A stretch of DNA of 64,000 nt, taken from the NCBI GenBank assembly GCA_002083405.1, contig LVWT01000012.1:87125-151124 (forward strand), written 5' to 3'. Both the position numbers and the translations under genes were made by a program. The notes under the pieces are model-generated. The model did no database searches. It was not told where the DNA came from and worked only from the letters and a program-made list of their open reading frames with translations. Shown here piece after piece: positions 35,513-43,686 of this stretch (positions are counted from its first letter, which is position 1; every line of letters starts with the position of its first letter). The stretch is from Nitrospira sp. SG-bin2 (GTDB lineage Bacteria > Nitrospirota > Nitrospiria > Nitrospirales > Nitrospiraceae).

Positions 35513-35890
35513 TCAGCTCCCCGGCGGATTTGCCGCGTCAATCTGAAATACACGCCGATCCTCAGCGGTAAATTTCCAGCCCATACGTTTTTCGAATACC
35601 AGGCGGTGCGTGCCAGGCGTCACGGCTTTGAATTCAAAGATGCGCTGCCCGTTCTCGACCGCATTGTTGCTTGCAATACAAAGAAATTCGTCACTGAGCA
35701 GCGCAAGACCCTTGGAGTCGTAGGACGGAACCCATTGTTCCCCTCTGGTTCGATCCTCCCATAGGTGGATGACAAACGGCCGGTCGACCGTCGCCGACAT
35801 TGAGCGGCAGTCGCTGAAATCACGAGCGGAATGGGAATCAGGCTTGGAAATAGTCACGTATCCGGTGTTCTCTATCGGCAATGAACGCAC
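35513..35890 (-). CDS. Chagasin-like (I42 family) protease inhibitor domain protein
   Basis: 125 residues from a GTG start at 35890; an ATG at 35800 would give 95 residues but would drop the first beta strand. The part RTRGEQWVPSYDSKGLALL, the block GQRIFEFKAVTPGTHRLVFE and a closing RRVFQIDA resemble the chagasin immunoglobulin-like fold that blocks papain-type cysteine proteases. The usual NPTTG loop is replaced by DRTRG. No clear signal peptide. Family call is moderate; it is coupled to the aminotransferase gene. Confidence 0.6.
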   Translation of the reverse strand: MRSLPIENTGYVTISKPDSHSARDFSDCRSMSATVDRPFVIHLWEDRTRGEQWVPSYDSKGLALLSDEFLCIASNNAVENGQRIFEFKAVTPGTHRLVFEKRMGWKFTAEDRRVFQIDAANPPGS

Positions 35891-35913
35891 GAGCAGTCTG
35901 CGCCGGTCCTATA

Positions 35914-36231
35914 TCAGGTCTTTCGTCGGGGACCTACCATAACATCGGTCCCCTCCACCCGCACCTCGTAGCTTCCGACACAGTACCCCCCGCCATCCGT
36001 CCCCTGTCCATTTCGGATGTCGAACGCAAGATCATGCCACGGACAGGCCACCACAAAACCTTTGAGCCGTCCCTCAATGAGCGGTCCTCCCTCATGGGGG
36101 CAACTATTGTGGATCGCATAGAACGTTCCGCCGACATTGAACAGCGCGATGGCGCGCGCATTGACTGTCACGATCTTCGATTGCCCGGGAGACAACTCGT
36201 CAAGCTGCGCAACTTTGTGAAACCCTTCCAT
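35914..36231 (-). CDS. Rieske [2Fe-2S] ferredoxin-type protein
   Basis: 105 residues, a single Rieske domain. Cluster ligands Cys44-Pro-His46 and Cys63-Pro-Trp-His66 lie in HNSCPHEGGPLIEG and VACPWHDLAFD, the two canonical boxes. No transmembrane anchor or signal peptide, so it is a soluble cytosolic electron carrier like NirD or dioxygenase ferredoxins. ATG preceded by GAGGGAAG. It may deliver electrons to an unseen partner oxygenase or reductase. Confidence 0.93.
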   Translation of the reverse strand: MEGFHKVAQLDELSPGQSKIVTVNARAIALFNVGGTFYAIHNSCPHEGGPLIEGRLKGFVVACPWHDLAFDIRNGQGTDGGGYCVGSYEVRVEGTDVMVGPRRKT

Positions 36232-36318
36232 CTTCCCTCTGCTCCTCTCCCTTGGCCTTATCTCGCATTACTCACGCCGGTTCGTTGTAGCAGCGAGGCG
36301 AGTCAACGATTCTGCCAG

Positions 36319-36819
36319 CTACATGCGAAGCGAATACTTGAGCTCATCGTTTCTCATGGCACCGGATTTTTTTAGAAACCCTGACTCCGCCTGAATCACA
36401 TACCGCGCCGCTTCCGGCGGAGGCCCGTAGGACGGACAGGGATCTTTCGCGCAAGGCTCCACATGCTCCAGCATATGCACGACGTGGTGGCTTTCGTCCA
36501 CCCAGAGGATGTCGATGGGAAATCGATACTCTTTGGTGCGTACGCGATGGAGGCCGTTCTCTTCAAAAATATAAAGCATCCCGCCGTTCGGAGGCAACTC
36601 CTCGCGGAAAGCCAGCCCGAAGAGCTGCTTTTCCGGCGTATCCGCCACTTCGGCTTCCAGTTCAACACCGCTCGGAAATCGAACCACAATAATGCTCGAC
36701 TCCTTACGCTCGACGACAAACATGGACACACTCATCAGCAAAATGGCGAGGAGGACCATCATGATGATCCGATTTTTCTTCTGCCCCGGCTCACTCGATC
36801 GGCTCTGACCAGACTGCAT
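36319..36819 (-). CDS. DUF192-family membrane-anchored protein
   Basis: 166 residues. One N-terminal transmembrane segment (about 19-37, IIMMVLLAILLMSVSMFVV) then a DUF192 domain: ELEAEVADTPEKQLFGLAFR, LPPNGGMLYIF, then RFPIDILWVDESHHVVHM and PPEAARYVIQAESGF. The C-terminal part is exported. DUF192 is a small beta fold of unknown activity, common in archaea and bacteria, sometimes next to copper or redox proteins. Confidence 0.9.
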   Translation of the reverse strand: MQSGQSRSSEPGQKKNRIIMMVLLAILLMSVSMFVVERKESSIIVVRFPSGVELEAEVADTPEKQLFGLAFREELPPNGGMLYIFEENGLHRVRTKEYRFPIDILWVDESHHVVHMLEHVEPCAKDPCPSYGPPPEAARYVIQAESGFLKKSGAMRNDELKYSLRM

Positions 36820-37030
36820 GGCGAACGTTCAACTCCTTGTCCTGCTGGGCCCAATGGCTCATCATCACCGATGATCTAGGCCTTCTGTCCGGATCCCATT
36901 CTGTTGACTTGGAAAAGAGCCACAGAATAAAATATCCACGCATTGCGCGAGCCTCTGCACTATGGTGGGGGCGGCGCGGCCTTGTCAATATCGTCAGGCT
37001 GTCTTTTGGAGTGAGAAGGAGGCGCGGGTC

Positions 37031-37378
37031 ATGGCACTGTTGATCACAGACGAATGTATTTCTTGTGGGGCATGCCTGCCGGAATGTCCCAATGAAGCGA
37101 TCTTTGAAACCAGAAGCGACGCCGAGACCAAAGGCAATCACGTCGGCGACGGACAAGGAGTCGGCGACAATATTTATGTCATCGCGCACGATCGCTGCAC
37201 CGAATGTGTGGGCCATTTCGATGAGCCGCAATGTGCGGCAGTCTGTCCGGTCGATAACTGCTGCATCTCCGATCCGCTCTATCCCGAAGCAACCGAGGTT
37301 CTCCTGGAGCGAGCCAAGCAGCTAAATCCGGATAAAACGATCGATCCGGCCAAGATCTGGAGCGGCGTGAGAAACTGA
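37031..37378 (+). CDS. 2[4Fe-4S] ferredoxin (YfhL/Alvin type)
   Basis: 115 residues; ATG preceded by AAGGAGG eight bases upstream. First cluster Cys9, 12, 15, 19 (DECISCGACLPECP); second Cys56, 59, 68, 72 (RCTECVGHFDEPQCAAVCP) with the eight-residue insert of Alvin/YfhL ferredoxins. Two further cysteines (NCC) follow. A charged C-terminal tail ends in VRN. Soluble low-potential carrier. It converges with the terminators at 37402 and 37516. Confidence 0.95.
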   Translation: MALLITDECISCGACLPECPNEAIFETRSDAETKGNHVGDGQGVGDNIYVIAHDRCTECVGHFDEPQCAAVCPVDNCCISDPLYPEATEVLLERAKQLNPDKTIDPAKIWSGVRN

Positions 37379-37401
37379 CATTCTGAAGCTTGAGACTGTT
37401 G

Positions 37402-37441
37402 CCAAAAGGCCTTGGTTCCAACTGGGACCAAGGCCTTTTGG
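37402..37441 (+). terminator. Strong hairpin after the ferredoxin gene
   Basis: CCAAAAGGCCTTGGT pairs perfectly over 15 positions with ACCAAGGCCTTTTGG around a 10-base loop. The T run is inside the stem rather than after it, but placement 23 bases past the stop fits a terminator. Confidence 0.7.
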
Positions 37442-37515
37442 CTTGTAAGAGTTCCAACGCAGGCAAAGACCCACCGGAGATCTGTCGGCTGATCGGATAC
37501 CGGCGGCCTAAAATA

Positions 37516-37552
37516 CATGGGCCCCAAGGAACATCGTTCCTTGAGGCCCATG
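37516..37552 (-). terminator. Hairpin terminator after the cupredoxin gene
   Basis: CATGGGCCCCAAGGAAC and GTTCCTTGAGGCCCATG pair at 16 of 17 positions with a 3-base loop. On the minus strand it is followed by TATTTTAGG and lies 28 bases after the cupredoxin stop. Confidence 0.75.
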
Positions 37553-37579
37553 AGAAATCTATAAAAGAAATGCTGCCGG

Positions 37580-38056
37580 CTACTTCAGCATCAACAACTT
37601 GCCGCCGACATGCCCAGGATGGAGATGGCACCGATACGTCAGCACATTGCCCGCTGCGTAGAACAAATCACTGGTCGGCACACCGATATATTTGGTTTCA
37701 CCCGGCTTGAGCACCAGTTTCGTGTCCAGCACCGTCGGCGCCGATTGATTCACAGCCGCTGTCAGTTGAAACCCATGTTCCGCTGTCGCATTGTTCGTGA
37801 CCTTCAACAAAACCGGAGCGCCGGGACGAGCTTTGAAGTCAATGATCGTCGTCGGAGGGTACCACGTCTTCATCGTTCCGATTTCGATTGCAAAAAATGA
37901 GGCATCCACCTCAAGCTCTTTAAACGGTTGGCCAACGACCGATCCGGTTTCCAGATCGCCGAATTCAACGCCGCCGGCTTGAAGAGCATGCGCTGCAGAC
38001 GCACCTGTCGCGACAATTCCAACACTAAAGAGTACCGCACACATCGTCTTACCCAT
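37580..38056 (-). CDS. Secreted cupredoxin with nitrosocyanin-like copper site
   Basis: 158 residues. Signal peptide about 1-26 (hydrophobic AVLFSVGIVATGASAAHALQ). The mature domain has an N-terminal strand NATAEHGFQLTA (Glu93, His94) and the C-terminal loop YRCHLHPGHVGGKL with Cys143, His146 and His149. Nitrosocyanin of ammonia oxidisers uses Glu, Cys and two His, with WCQLHP in the same place, and its EGF segment aligns with EHGF here. No Met axial ligand is evident. ATG preceded by GGAGG. Likely a periplasmic copper electron carrier or NO-reactive protein; role inferred. Confidence 0.82.
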   Translation of the reverse strand: MGKTMCAVLFSVGIVATGASAAHALQAGGVEFGDLETGSVVGQPFKELEVDASFFAIEIGTMKTWYPPTTIIDFKARPGAPVLLKVTNNATAEHGFQLTAAVNQSAPTVLDTKLVLKPGETKYIGVPTSDLFYAAGNVLTYRCHLHPGHVGGKLLMLK

Positions 38057-38239
38057 TACCTACCTCCCTCAAAAAGAATCGGATATTCGATTAGACCAAT
38101 GATGACCTTGCCACACCCTTGCAGGCGGACCGACCCTGATGATTTCTCAATTTTGGATGCCGCCTCCCGGCACACATCCGATACCCCGCAGAACGTGCGT
38201 TTATAACATAGGGGTGAAAATGGAAGCAACCGATCCGGG

Positions 38240-38692
38240 CTACTTGGCGATCAGGGTCTCTCTCGTGCCCGGCACACATTCGTCTCGCTTCCAGCTTTTC
38301 AGTACCTGCGATTCGCTAAATGCCAAGGTGTACCGATAGCAATACAACGTCGGCTTGACCTGCTCGTTCGGCTTGCCCATGAGGGACCCGACCGACTGGG
38401 ACGCATCCACCAGGAACGTCGGCTTCCAGCGATCCAAGTCTTGCTCGCCTAACGCAACCCGGTATGTCCAAAGACTGTCCCCGCCCAAAGCCGGGGTTTT
38501 CGCCGTATGCGGAGGCCCGAACTTTTCCCGGATGTCTTCTTGGGTCAACCGGCCTATACCATCCTTGAAATAACCATCCCAGCCAGGTGTGCTACAGGCG
38601 CCGAGCAAAAAGGCGACGGCAAGCAAACCGAGAAGGCGAGCGTAACCAGAAGCTCGATGCGGAAGGCGCACCGATGAGGGATCACGTGTCAT
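38240..38692 (-). CDS. Lipoprotein of unknown function
   Basis: 150 residues. N-terminal signal with lipobox LLGAC near residue 33 (hydrophobic LLGLLAVAFLLGAC). The mature part, STPGWDGYFKDGIGRLTQED, then EKFGPPHT and LWTYRVAL, fits a small envelope protein of the SmpA/OmlA-like size with a REKFGPP turn. Weak SmpA/BamE resemblance; not claimed. Two later cysteines (LYCYRY, DECVPG) may form a disulfide. It lies alone between the cupredoxin and the CBS gene. Confidence 0.75.
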   Translation of the reverse strand: MTRDPSSVRLPHRASGYARLLGLLAVAFLLGACSTPGWDGYFKDGIGRLTQEDIREKFGPPHTAKTPALGGDSLWTYRVALGEQDLDRWKPTFLVDASQSVGSLMGKPNEQVKPTLYCYRYTLAFSESQVLKSWKRDECVPGTRETLIAK

Positions 38693-38842
38693 ACAAAGCC
38701 TACGCTACACCGGTTTTGTCAGTCGGCGCAACCTCCCCGTGTTACTCGCTTCAACCACTCGCCTTGCGCCGTTAGGGAACCGATCGCATCCCGGCTTAAG
38801 TATTGCCCCGATCATCCGATATCGGTATCGAGGAGCCGCAGC

Positions 38843-39457
38843 ATGTCTATCATTCTGGCGGTCAACGGAGTGGTCGAGACTTATCCGGTCAAGCCGGCCG
38901 CCCAACGGCATATGCAGGTCGAAGCCGTTGAGGCTCAAGGAAATAATGATCAACGCTCATCGTCGTCGGACCGATCAAATGTGGCCGCACACAACGCGTA
39001 TCAACAACAAGCCAATCAGGACCAGCACGCGAAGCCGGCCCTTTTCGCTCGCGATCTGATGACGTCGCCGGTCCTGACCCTCTCCTCGGATAGCACCGTG
39101 AGCGATGCCTGGACCATCATGACGCACAAAGGGTTCCGCCACATTCCAATCACCTCCATGCACGGCACTCTCGTGGGAATGGTATCCGATCGCGATCTTC
39201 TGCGGCATGTGCCTGGTCTGAGCACCGGCACAGCCCCTGTCCAAGCTGCTCAACATCGATTGGCCGAGATCATGGTCACACGGGTCATATCCGCGACTCC
39301 TGCGACGGATATCCGTGAAATCGCCCGCACCATGCTGAGTGAGCGAATCCATGCGGTGCCTATTCTCGACGGGACCCGCCGTCTTGTCGGCATTTTGTCT
39401 GCGCGCGATCTCTTACGCGCCATCGCCAACCACGGACCTCTCGAACTTTGGACTTGA
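38843..39457 (+). CDS. Tandem CBS-domain protein
   Basis: 204 residues; ATG preceded by AGGAG. An N-terminal tail of about 65 residues rich in Gln, Asn and Ser has no known fold. Two CBS domains follow: ARDLMTSPVLTLSSDSTVSD with FRHIPITS and GMVSDRDLL (about 69-125) and AEIMVTRVISATPATDIREI with HAVPIL and GILSARDLLRAI (about 140-200). CBS pairs bind adenine nucleotides and usually regulate partner proteins. It lies 153 bases upstream of bcsA in the same direction; a functional link is possible but unproven. Confidence 0.9.
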   Translation: MSIILAVNGVVETYPVKPAAQRHMQVEAVEAQGNNDQRSSSSDRSNVAAHNAYQQQANQDQHAKPALFARDLMTSPVLTLSSDSTVSDAWTIMTHKGFRHIPITSMHGTLVGMVSDRDLLRHVPGLSTGTAPVQAAQHRLAEIMVTRVISATPATDIREIARTMLSERIHAVPILDGTRRLVGILSARDLLRAIANHGPLELWT

Positions 39458-39610
39458 CGCCCCTCGCGACATTGCGCTCCAATCTGCGTCCCTAAGGAAA
39501 TCACCGTCCATCCATCGATTTGGTTTGTCTACCCCCCAAAGGCAGGGCTCCATCCGTAGGATAGATCTGTCGATGATCCTGTAATAAGGTAACGCCGCCC
39601 AGGAAGACGT

Positions 39611-41965
39611 TTGCCTGCGATTGTCTTTCATGACATTGGTCACATGACACTGATCAACGAGTTTTTTAGCACCCCCATCGCCGCCGGAGTTTCTGCCGTT
39701 GCGCTTTTACTGATCAGTCTGCTCATGAGATCAGACCGGAATCGACGCTGGGTGCTCCTGCTCAGCCTCTTCCTCTATGCCCGGTATATGGTCTGGCGAG
39801 CCTTATACACATTACCGACGGATGACATCAGTAGTATGGCGGTCGGCGGGATCGTCTACCTCGCAGAGCTGTACGGGCTCTGCCAATTTTGTTTCTTTGC
39901 TTTTCAATCCTCGTCACTGACTGATCGCCAATCACCCCCGCTCACTACCTACCCCACCGTGGATGTCTTGGTCACGGTGGTGGACGAACCGCTGCCCTTG
40001 CTCCGGCAAACGCTGGTGGGATGCCTGTCGCAGGAGTATCCGCATGACCGGTTTAAGGTGTACGTCCTTGATGACGGCCATCGAGACGAAGCCAAAGAGC
40101 TGGCGGCGGCGTTAGGGTGCGGCTACTTACGACGTCCGGACCGCCCACGCCATGCGAAGGCTGGGAACTTAAACCATGCACTCCGGATGACAGACGGTGC
40201 GCTTATAGCTGTATTCGATGTGGACCATATCCCGGCCCGAACATTCCTGAAAGAGACCATCGGATTTTTCGACGACCCGGACGTCGCGTTCGTTCAGACA
40301 CCCCATCATTTCTATAACCCGGACGTTTTCCAACGAAATCTCCGGGTCGGCAACCATGTGAAGAACGAGCAGGCCCTGTTTTTTCGAACGTTGCAGGCAG
40401 GACGCGATTCCCACAACAGTGCATTTTTTGCGGGCAGCGGGGGTCTGTTTCGACGCGGGCCGCTGAAGGAGATCGGTGGATTCCAGACACAGACCATCAC
40501 CGAAGACATCCACACCAGCATGGCCCTGCATGCCAAGGGATACAAGTCTTGTTATCTCAATAAAGTCCTCTCTGCCGGACTGATGCCGGAGACGTTCGAG
40601 GGATACCTAAAGCAACGTAAACGCTGGGCCATGGGATGTATCCAGGTCCTGTTGCGAGATAATCCGCTCACCAAACCGGGACTGACGCTGGCTCAGCGCA
40701 TCGATTATTTTGGTTCCATTTTCTACTTCTTTTTTGGCATCCCCCGTCTCATCTGCCTGGTCGCGCCTCTCTTCAGCCTTCTCTTTAGGACGTCTCCGAT
40801 CCACGCGGATACCGTTCAGCTCCTGCTCTATTTCTTTTCGTTCTACATCGCCTCGGCGCTGGTCATGCGCCCCATCAGCCGCGGCTCTCGCAATCCGTTC
40901 TGGTCTGACATTTATGAGATCGCGATGTGCTTTGCCTTGAGCGCGGAGGCCCTCAAAGCCCTCTCCGCACCGCGCAGAGAGCGGCCGTTCGAAGTCACCC
41001 CCAAAGGACAGCGCGTCAAGAAAAACGTTTCTACGGAGCTCGCACTGGCTTGGCCTCACCTGCTCACGTTCGGCCTGCTGATCGGAGGGCTGGTCTTCGG
41101 ATTCCAACGCCTGCAACAAGATCCAAGCGAGCCCGGTCTTTCAATCAGCCTCTTTTGGGGAACCGTCAATCTGCTGTTTCTGACCATCGCGATGCTCGTT
41201 GCCAACGAGCAAACGCAAGGACGACAGGCATTCCGGCTCAATCGCGATTTCGCAAGCGAGTTGTTTGTGGACGGAACGTCTGTGCCCGCACGTATTGTCA
41301 ATATCAACCAACACGGTGCCGGGTTGTCTTTAGAGCAACCGGTCTTTACAGCCCAGGACTTTGTCACGCTGCTCCTGACATCACCCGGCGGCAACATCGT
41401 GCGAGTGACCGGCAAGATTGTCCGGCAGGAACGGCTGCCTTCCGGCAGAATCGCGGCTGGCCTTCAATTCACAGATCTGGATGATGCGACGAAACATGTG
41501 CTGGTTGATAAGATTTTTGGCGATCCGACGCCTTGGGAGGAGAGCTATCGGTTGAGGCCGGGAATCTCAAGTAGCCTGCGATCACTGTTCAATGCGCTCA
41601 CCGTTCCCTGGAGGTCCTTCTCATGGGACCGACGCCGATCGTTGCGTCTCCGCAGCGGGGTCCCTTGCAAGTTAAACACCTCCGCGCTTTTGCTCACAGG
41701 CACGTTGCGCGACCTGTCCTTCACCGGCCTCAGCGTCTCGTTCCCATCGAGACTGAAAGGATCGCTCGACGGCGGCCTCTTGGAACTGCCACAGGTCACG
41801 CTCAAGGTCAGCCCGATCTCGATAGCCCACAGACGCAGGAAAACCTCTGTGCGGTTTAAGGTAGACAGTATCGTGCGGGGCGAGGAGGAATGGCGCAAAC
41901 TACACGACCGACAATGGCGGCAGTCACGACCGCACGCACACGAGACGGTCGGCATAGACTCATGA
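39611..41965 (+). CDS. bcsA: Cellulose-synthase-like glycosyltransferase with two PilZ domains (BcsA-like)
   Basis: 784 residues from a TTG start with AGGA at 39601; ATG at 39644 (12th codon) lacks a Shine-Dalgarno site but is possible. Family-2 glycosyltransferase: Asp-Asp at 154-155 (VLDDGH), DVD at 203-205, TED at 297-299 and QRKRW at 335-339, flanked by membrane segments. First PilZ domain near 538 (RQAFR, then NINQHGAG, where Ser of DxSxxG is Asn) and second near 674 (RRSLR, then RDLSFTG, canonical). Likely makes cellulose or a related beta-glucan under c-di-GMP control. BcsB is not adjacent. Confidence 0.9.
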   Translation: MPAIVFHDIGHMTLINEFFSTPIAAGVSAVALLLISLLMRSDRNRRWVLLLSLFLYARYMVWRALYTLPTDDISSMAVGGIVYLAELYGLCQFCFFAFQSSSLTDRQSPPLTTYPTVDVLVTVVDEPLPLLRQTLVGCLSQEYPHDRFKVYVLDDGHRDEAKELAAALGCGYLRRPDRPRHAKAGNLNHALRMTDGALIAVFDVDHIPARTFLKETIGFFDDPDVAFVQTPHHFYNPDVFQRNLRVGNHVKNEQALFFRTLQAGRDSHNSAFFAGSGGLFRRGPLKEIGGFQTQTITEDIHTSMALHAKGYKSCYLNKVLSAGLMPETFEGYLKQRKRWAMGCIQVLLRDNPLTKPGLTLAQRIDYFGSIFYFFFGIPRLICLVAPLFSLLFRTSPIHADTVQLLLYFFSFYIASALVMRPISRGSRNPFWSDIYEIAMCFALSAEALKALSAPRRERPFEVTPKGQRVKKNVSTELALAWPHLLTFGLLIGGLVFGFQRLQQDPSEPGLSISLFWGTVNLLFLTIAMLVANEQTQGRQAFRLNRDFASELFVDGTSVPARIVNINQHGAGLSLEQPVFTAQDFVTLLLTSPGGNIVRVTGKIVRQERLPSGRIAAGLQFTDLDDATKHVLVDKIFGDPTPWEESYRLRPGISSSLRSLFNALTVPWRSFSWDRRRSLRLRSGVPCKLNTSALLLTGTLRDLSFTGLSVSFPSRLKGSLDGGLLELPQVTLKVSPISIAHRRRKTSVRFKVDSIVRGEEEWRKLHDRQWRQSRPHAHETVGIDS

Positions 41966-42148
41966 GTAGACCTCGCGATTGATCCCCGGTGCAATAACCG
42001 GTTGGATCATGAGACGGCAATGGGTCGACGTCGACGAGGTCCTTGTCGGCATGCGATGTGCCGATCTGCTATTGAGACGACGCGGACACTTGGGGGACAT
42101 CATCTGGGTTCGATTTCGCATCGCACGTGTTCAAGAAGGAGCAAAACG

Positions 42149-42850
42149 ATGACGCGATTCAGATTATTCCTACTGACAACAATGATCCTGGCGGTCATGC
42201 CCGCTCCCGTGAAGGCAGGAGATCTGTTCACCGGGTTTCAAATCGACAACAAAAGCCAATACTTCGGATATATGGGCATCCGGACACCAGTCTTACAGAT
42301 GAGGGGAGGAACGAATCTCTTCGTACAGGCCATGACCGCCGGACTCGGTTATAGCTCTGTGAGTAATGGGAGAACCCTGGATACCAATGTGCAGTTTATC
42401 GTTCCGTCTTTCGGTATCTCTCAGACATTCGGCCGCGTGACTGTCTCGGCATTGGCTGGTCCGCAACTCCGGCGTATCGAGGAAGAACGGCTGAACTCAC
42501 CCTCCTCAACAGACCATCAAATCGGAGCGTTTGCGCAAGTCGAAGCGATGTATTGGCACGAAAAGGGAAGCCTTCACGCCATCGGATCCTATGCCGATCT
42601 CGATAACTATTTCTGGGGCCGCCTGCGGGGAAAACTGCTTGCCCGCCAGGTCACCAGCGGCTGTTGCAGCACGTATGTAGGATGGGAGGTTGCCGGCATG
42701 GGCAACGGAGATTTTCGTGCGGTACAGACCGGACCGTTGATCGAAGTGCCGATCGGGAAATTCCACGTGCTCGCCAAAAGCGGCTATCAACACAGTACCT
42801 CGTTCCATAGCGGGGTCTACGGGGGTGTTGAAGTCTACCTCCCCTTCTAA
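42149..42850 (+). CDS. BcsS-like outer-membrane beta-barrel protein
   Basis: 233 residues from ATG at 42149 preceded by AAGGAG; the open frame extends 49 codons upstream without protein character. Signal peptide about 1-23 (LFLLTTMILAVMPAPVKA). The rest alternates polar and hydrophobic residues as in a barrel, with FQIDNKSQYFGYMGIRTP, then VSALAGPQLRRIE, ending VYGGVEVYLPF (terminal Phe). Size and order resemble BcsS, a cellulose-associated protein. It lies 183 bases after the bcsA-like gene. Export of the polymer is a guess. Confidence 0.7.
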   Translation: MTRFRLFLLTTMILAVMPAPVKAGDLFTGFQIDNKSQYFGYMGIRTPVLQMRGGTNLFVQAMTAGLGYSSVSNGRTLDTNVQFIVPSFGISQTFGRVTVSALAGPQLRRIEEERLNSPSSTDHQIGAFAQVEAMYWHEKGSLHAIGSYADLDNYFWGRLRGKLLARQVTSGCCSTYVGWEVAGMGNGDFRAVQTGPLIEVPIGKFHVLAKSGYQHSTSFHSGVYGGVEVYLPF

Positions 42851-42972
42851 CAGGATGCTGAAAAAGCCTGCCAGCGGCGTTCTCGCATCGCTCAGAGGCT
42901 CAACGTACCGAAGCGTACGCCTCGCCTCCTCGCTCGCTGCGGCCTTGCTGGACAGCCATTTTGAGCATCCTG
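42851..42972. repeat. Palindromic intergenic element (MITE/REP-like)
   Basis: 122 bases directly after the bcsS-like stop. The ends are inverted: CAGGATGCTGAAAAAG at the left, and CTTTTGAGCATCCTG-like at the right (TTTTGAGCATCCTG). The centre has CGTACCGAAGCGTACG. A free copy of one arm lies at 46118-46143. No coding capacity; antisense frames across it give only spurious proteins. I know very similar elements from Nitrospira genomes. Confidence 0.8.
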
Positions 42973-43054
42973 GATGACGCATTGATATCGCCTCAACCTT
43001 CGATGCCTATGATGACCACAGTGGTTAAAACGAGTTTTTCCGCAACCTTCTAAC

Positions 43055-43525
43055 TCATGATACCCTCGACCATCGTGAGAACGTCGCGGCCTGACCGAGG
43101 GATCGGCCCTGCGCGTCTATGACAGTCCATACCACGGCATCCTCGACAAGAAATCGGCGCCCCGTCGCTGAAATGCGCACGCCTCGATAGCGGTCAAAAG
43201 ACCCCCGCTCTTTTACCTGTTGAAGCATGCGTGCACGCTCAGCTCGATTCATCGGTTCGGCGGTGTGATGCGACGGCGTGCGGGTCAGCCGGTCCCACGT
43301 CATCTCCCAGAGATCAAGCGCCGCCTGATTCCCGTAATTCAAAATCGGGTCCGGCTCCACCCCATGCGATACGACAACGAACGGCGCGGCAAAGAGCGCC
43401 TCTGCTTGATCTTCTATCGAGCCGGATCGGACGAGCAAGTCTCGGCCGATCCAATGGTGATAACTGTCGAGCAACTGCTTCGACCAGGCAATGACTGATG
43501 GGAGCGCCCATATAAGAGGAGTCAT
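43055..43525 (-). CDS. MEKHLA-domain protein
   Basis: 156 residues from ATG at 43525. The MEKHLA (PAS-like) pattern is good: SYHHWIGRDLL, ALFAAPFVVVSHGVEPDPIL, NYGNQAALDLWEMTW, RISATGRRFLVEDAVVW and GQAATF. A longer frame to 43657 would overlap the leuC promoter, so the shorter start is chosen, although neither start has a clear Shine-Dalgarno site. The domain is found in plants and bacteria, sometimes with redox or light proteins; function unknown. It is divergent from leuC. Confidence 0.85.
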   Translation of the reverse strand: MTPLIWALPSVIAWSKQLLDSYHHWIGRDLLVRSGSIEDQAEALFAAPFVVVSHGVEPDPILNYGNQAALDLWEMTWDRLTRTPSHHTAEPMNRAERARMLQQVKERGSFDRYRGVRISATGRRFLVEDAVVWTVIDAQGRSLGQAATFSRWSRVS

Positions 43526-43642
43526 GCGCTGCAATGTCGGATCAATACCTGGTGCGACGAAGCCGGACGATCTTTCTGCTAACACGGACAGAGGAACGAC
43601 GCAAGGGGCAGCCGGTCCCTGGCATGCAACCAACCGCCTATG

Positions 43643-43648
43643 TATAAT
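43643..43648 (+). promoter_or_regulatory. Putative -10 element of the leuC promoter
   Basis: A perfect TATAAT (with TG just before it, as in an extended -10) lies 39 bases before the leuC ATG. The -35 region is poor, which fits an extended -10 promoter. This placement argues for the short start of the divergent MEKHLA gene. Confidence 0.5.
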
Positions 43649-43686
43649 AGGGCGCATTCGGCGAATACACCAAACAAGGATTCGTT

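Noticed and set aside
36791..37231. Minus-strand frame of 146 codons opposite the ferredoxin
   Set aside because: The plus strand gives eight cluster-ligand cysteines in family spacing.
42506..42982. Minus-strand frame of 158 codons across the end of the bcsS-like gene and the palindrome
   Set aside because: It is antisense to a good gene and translates the repeat element; no family and no Shine-Dalgarno site.
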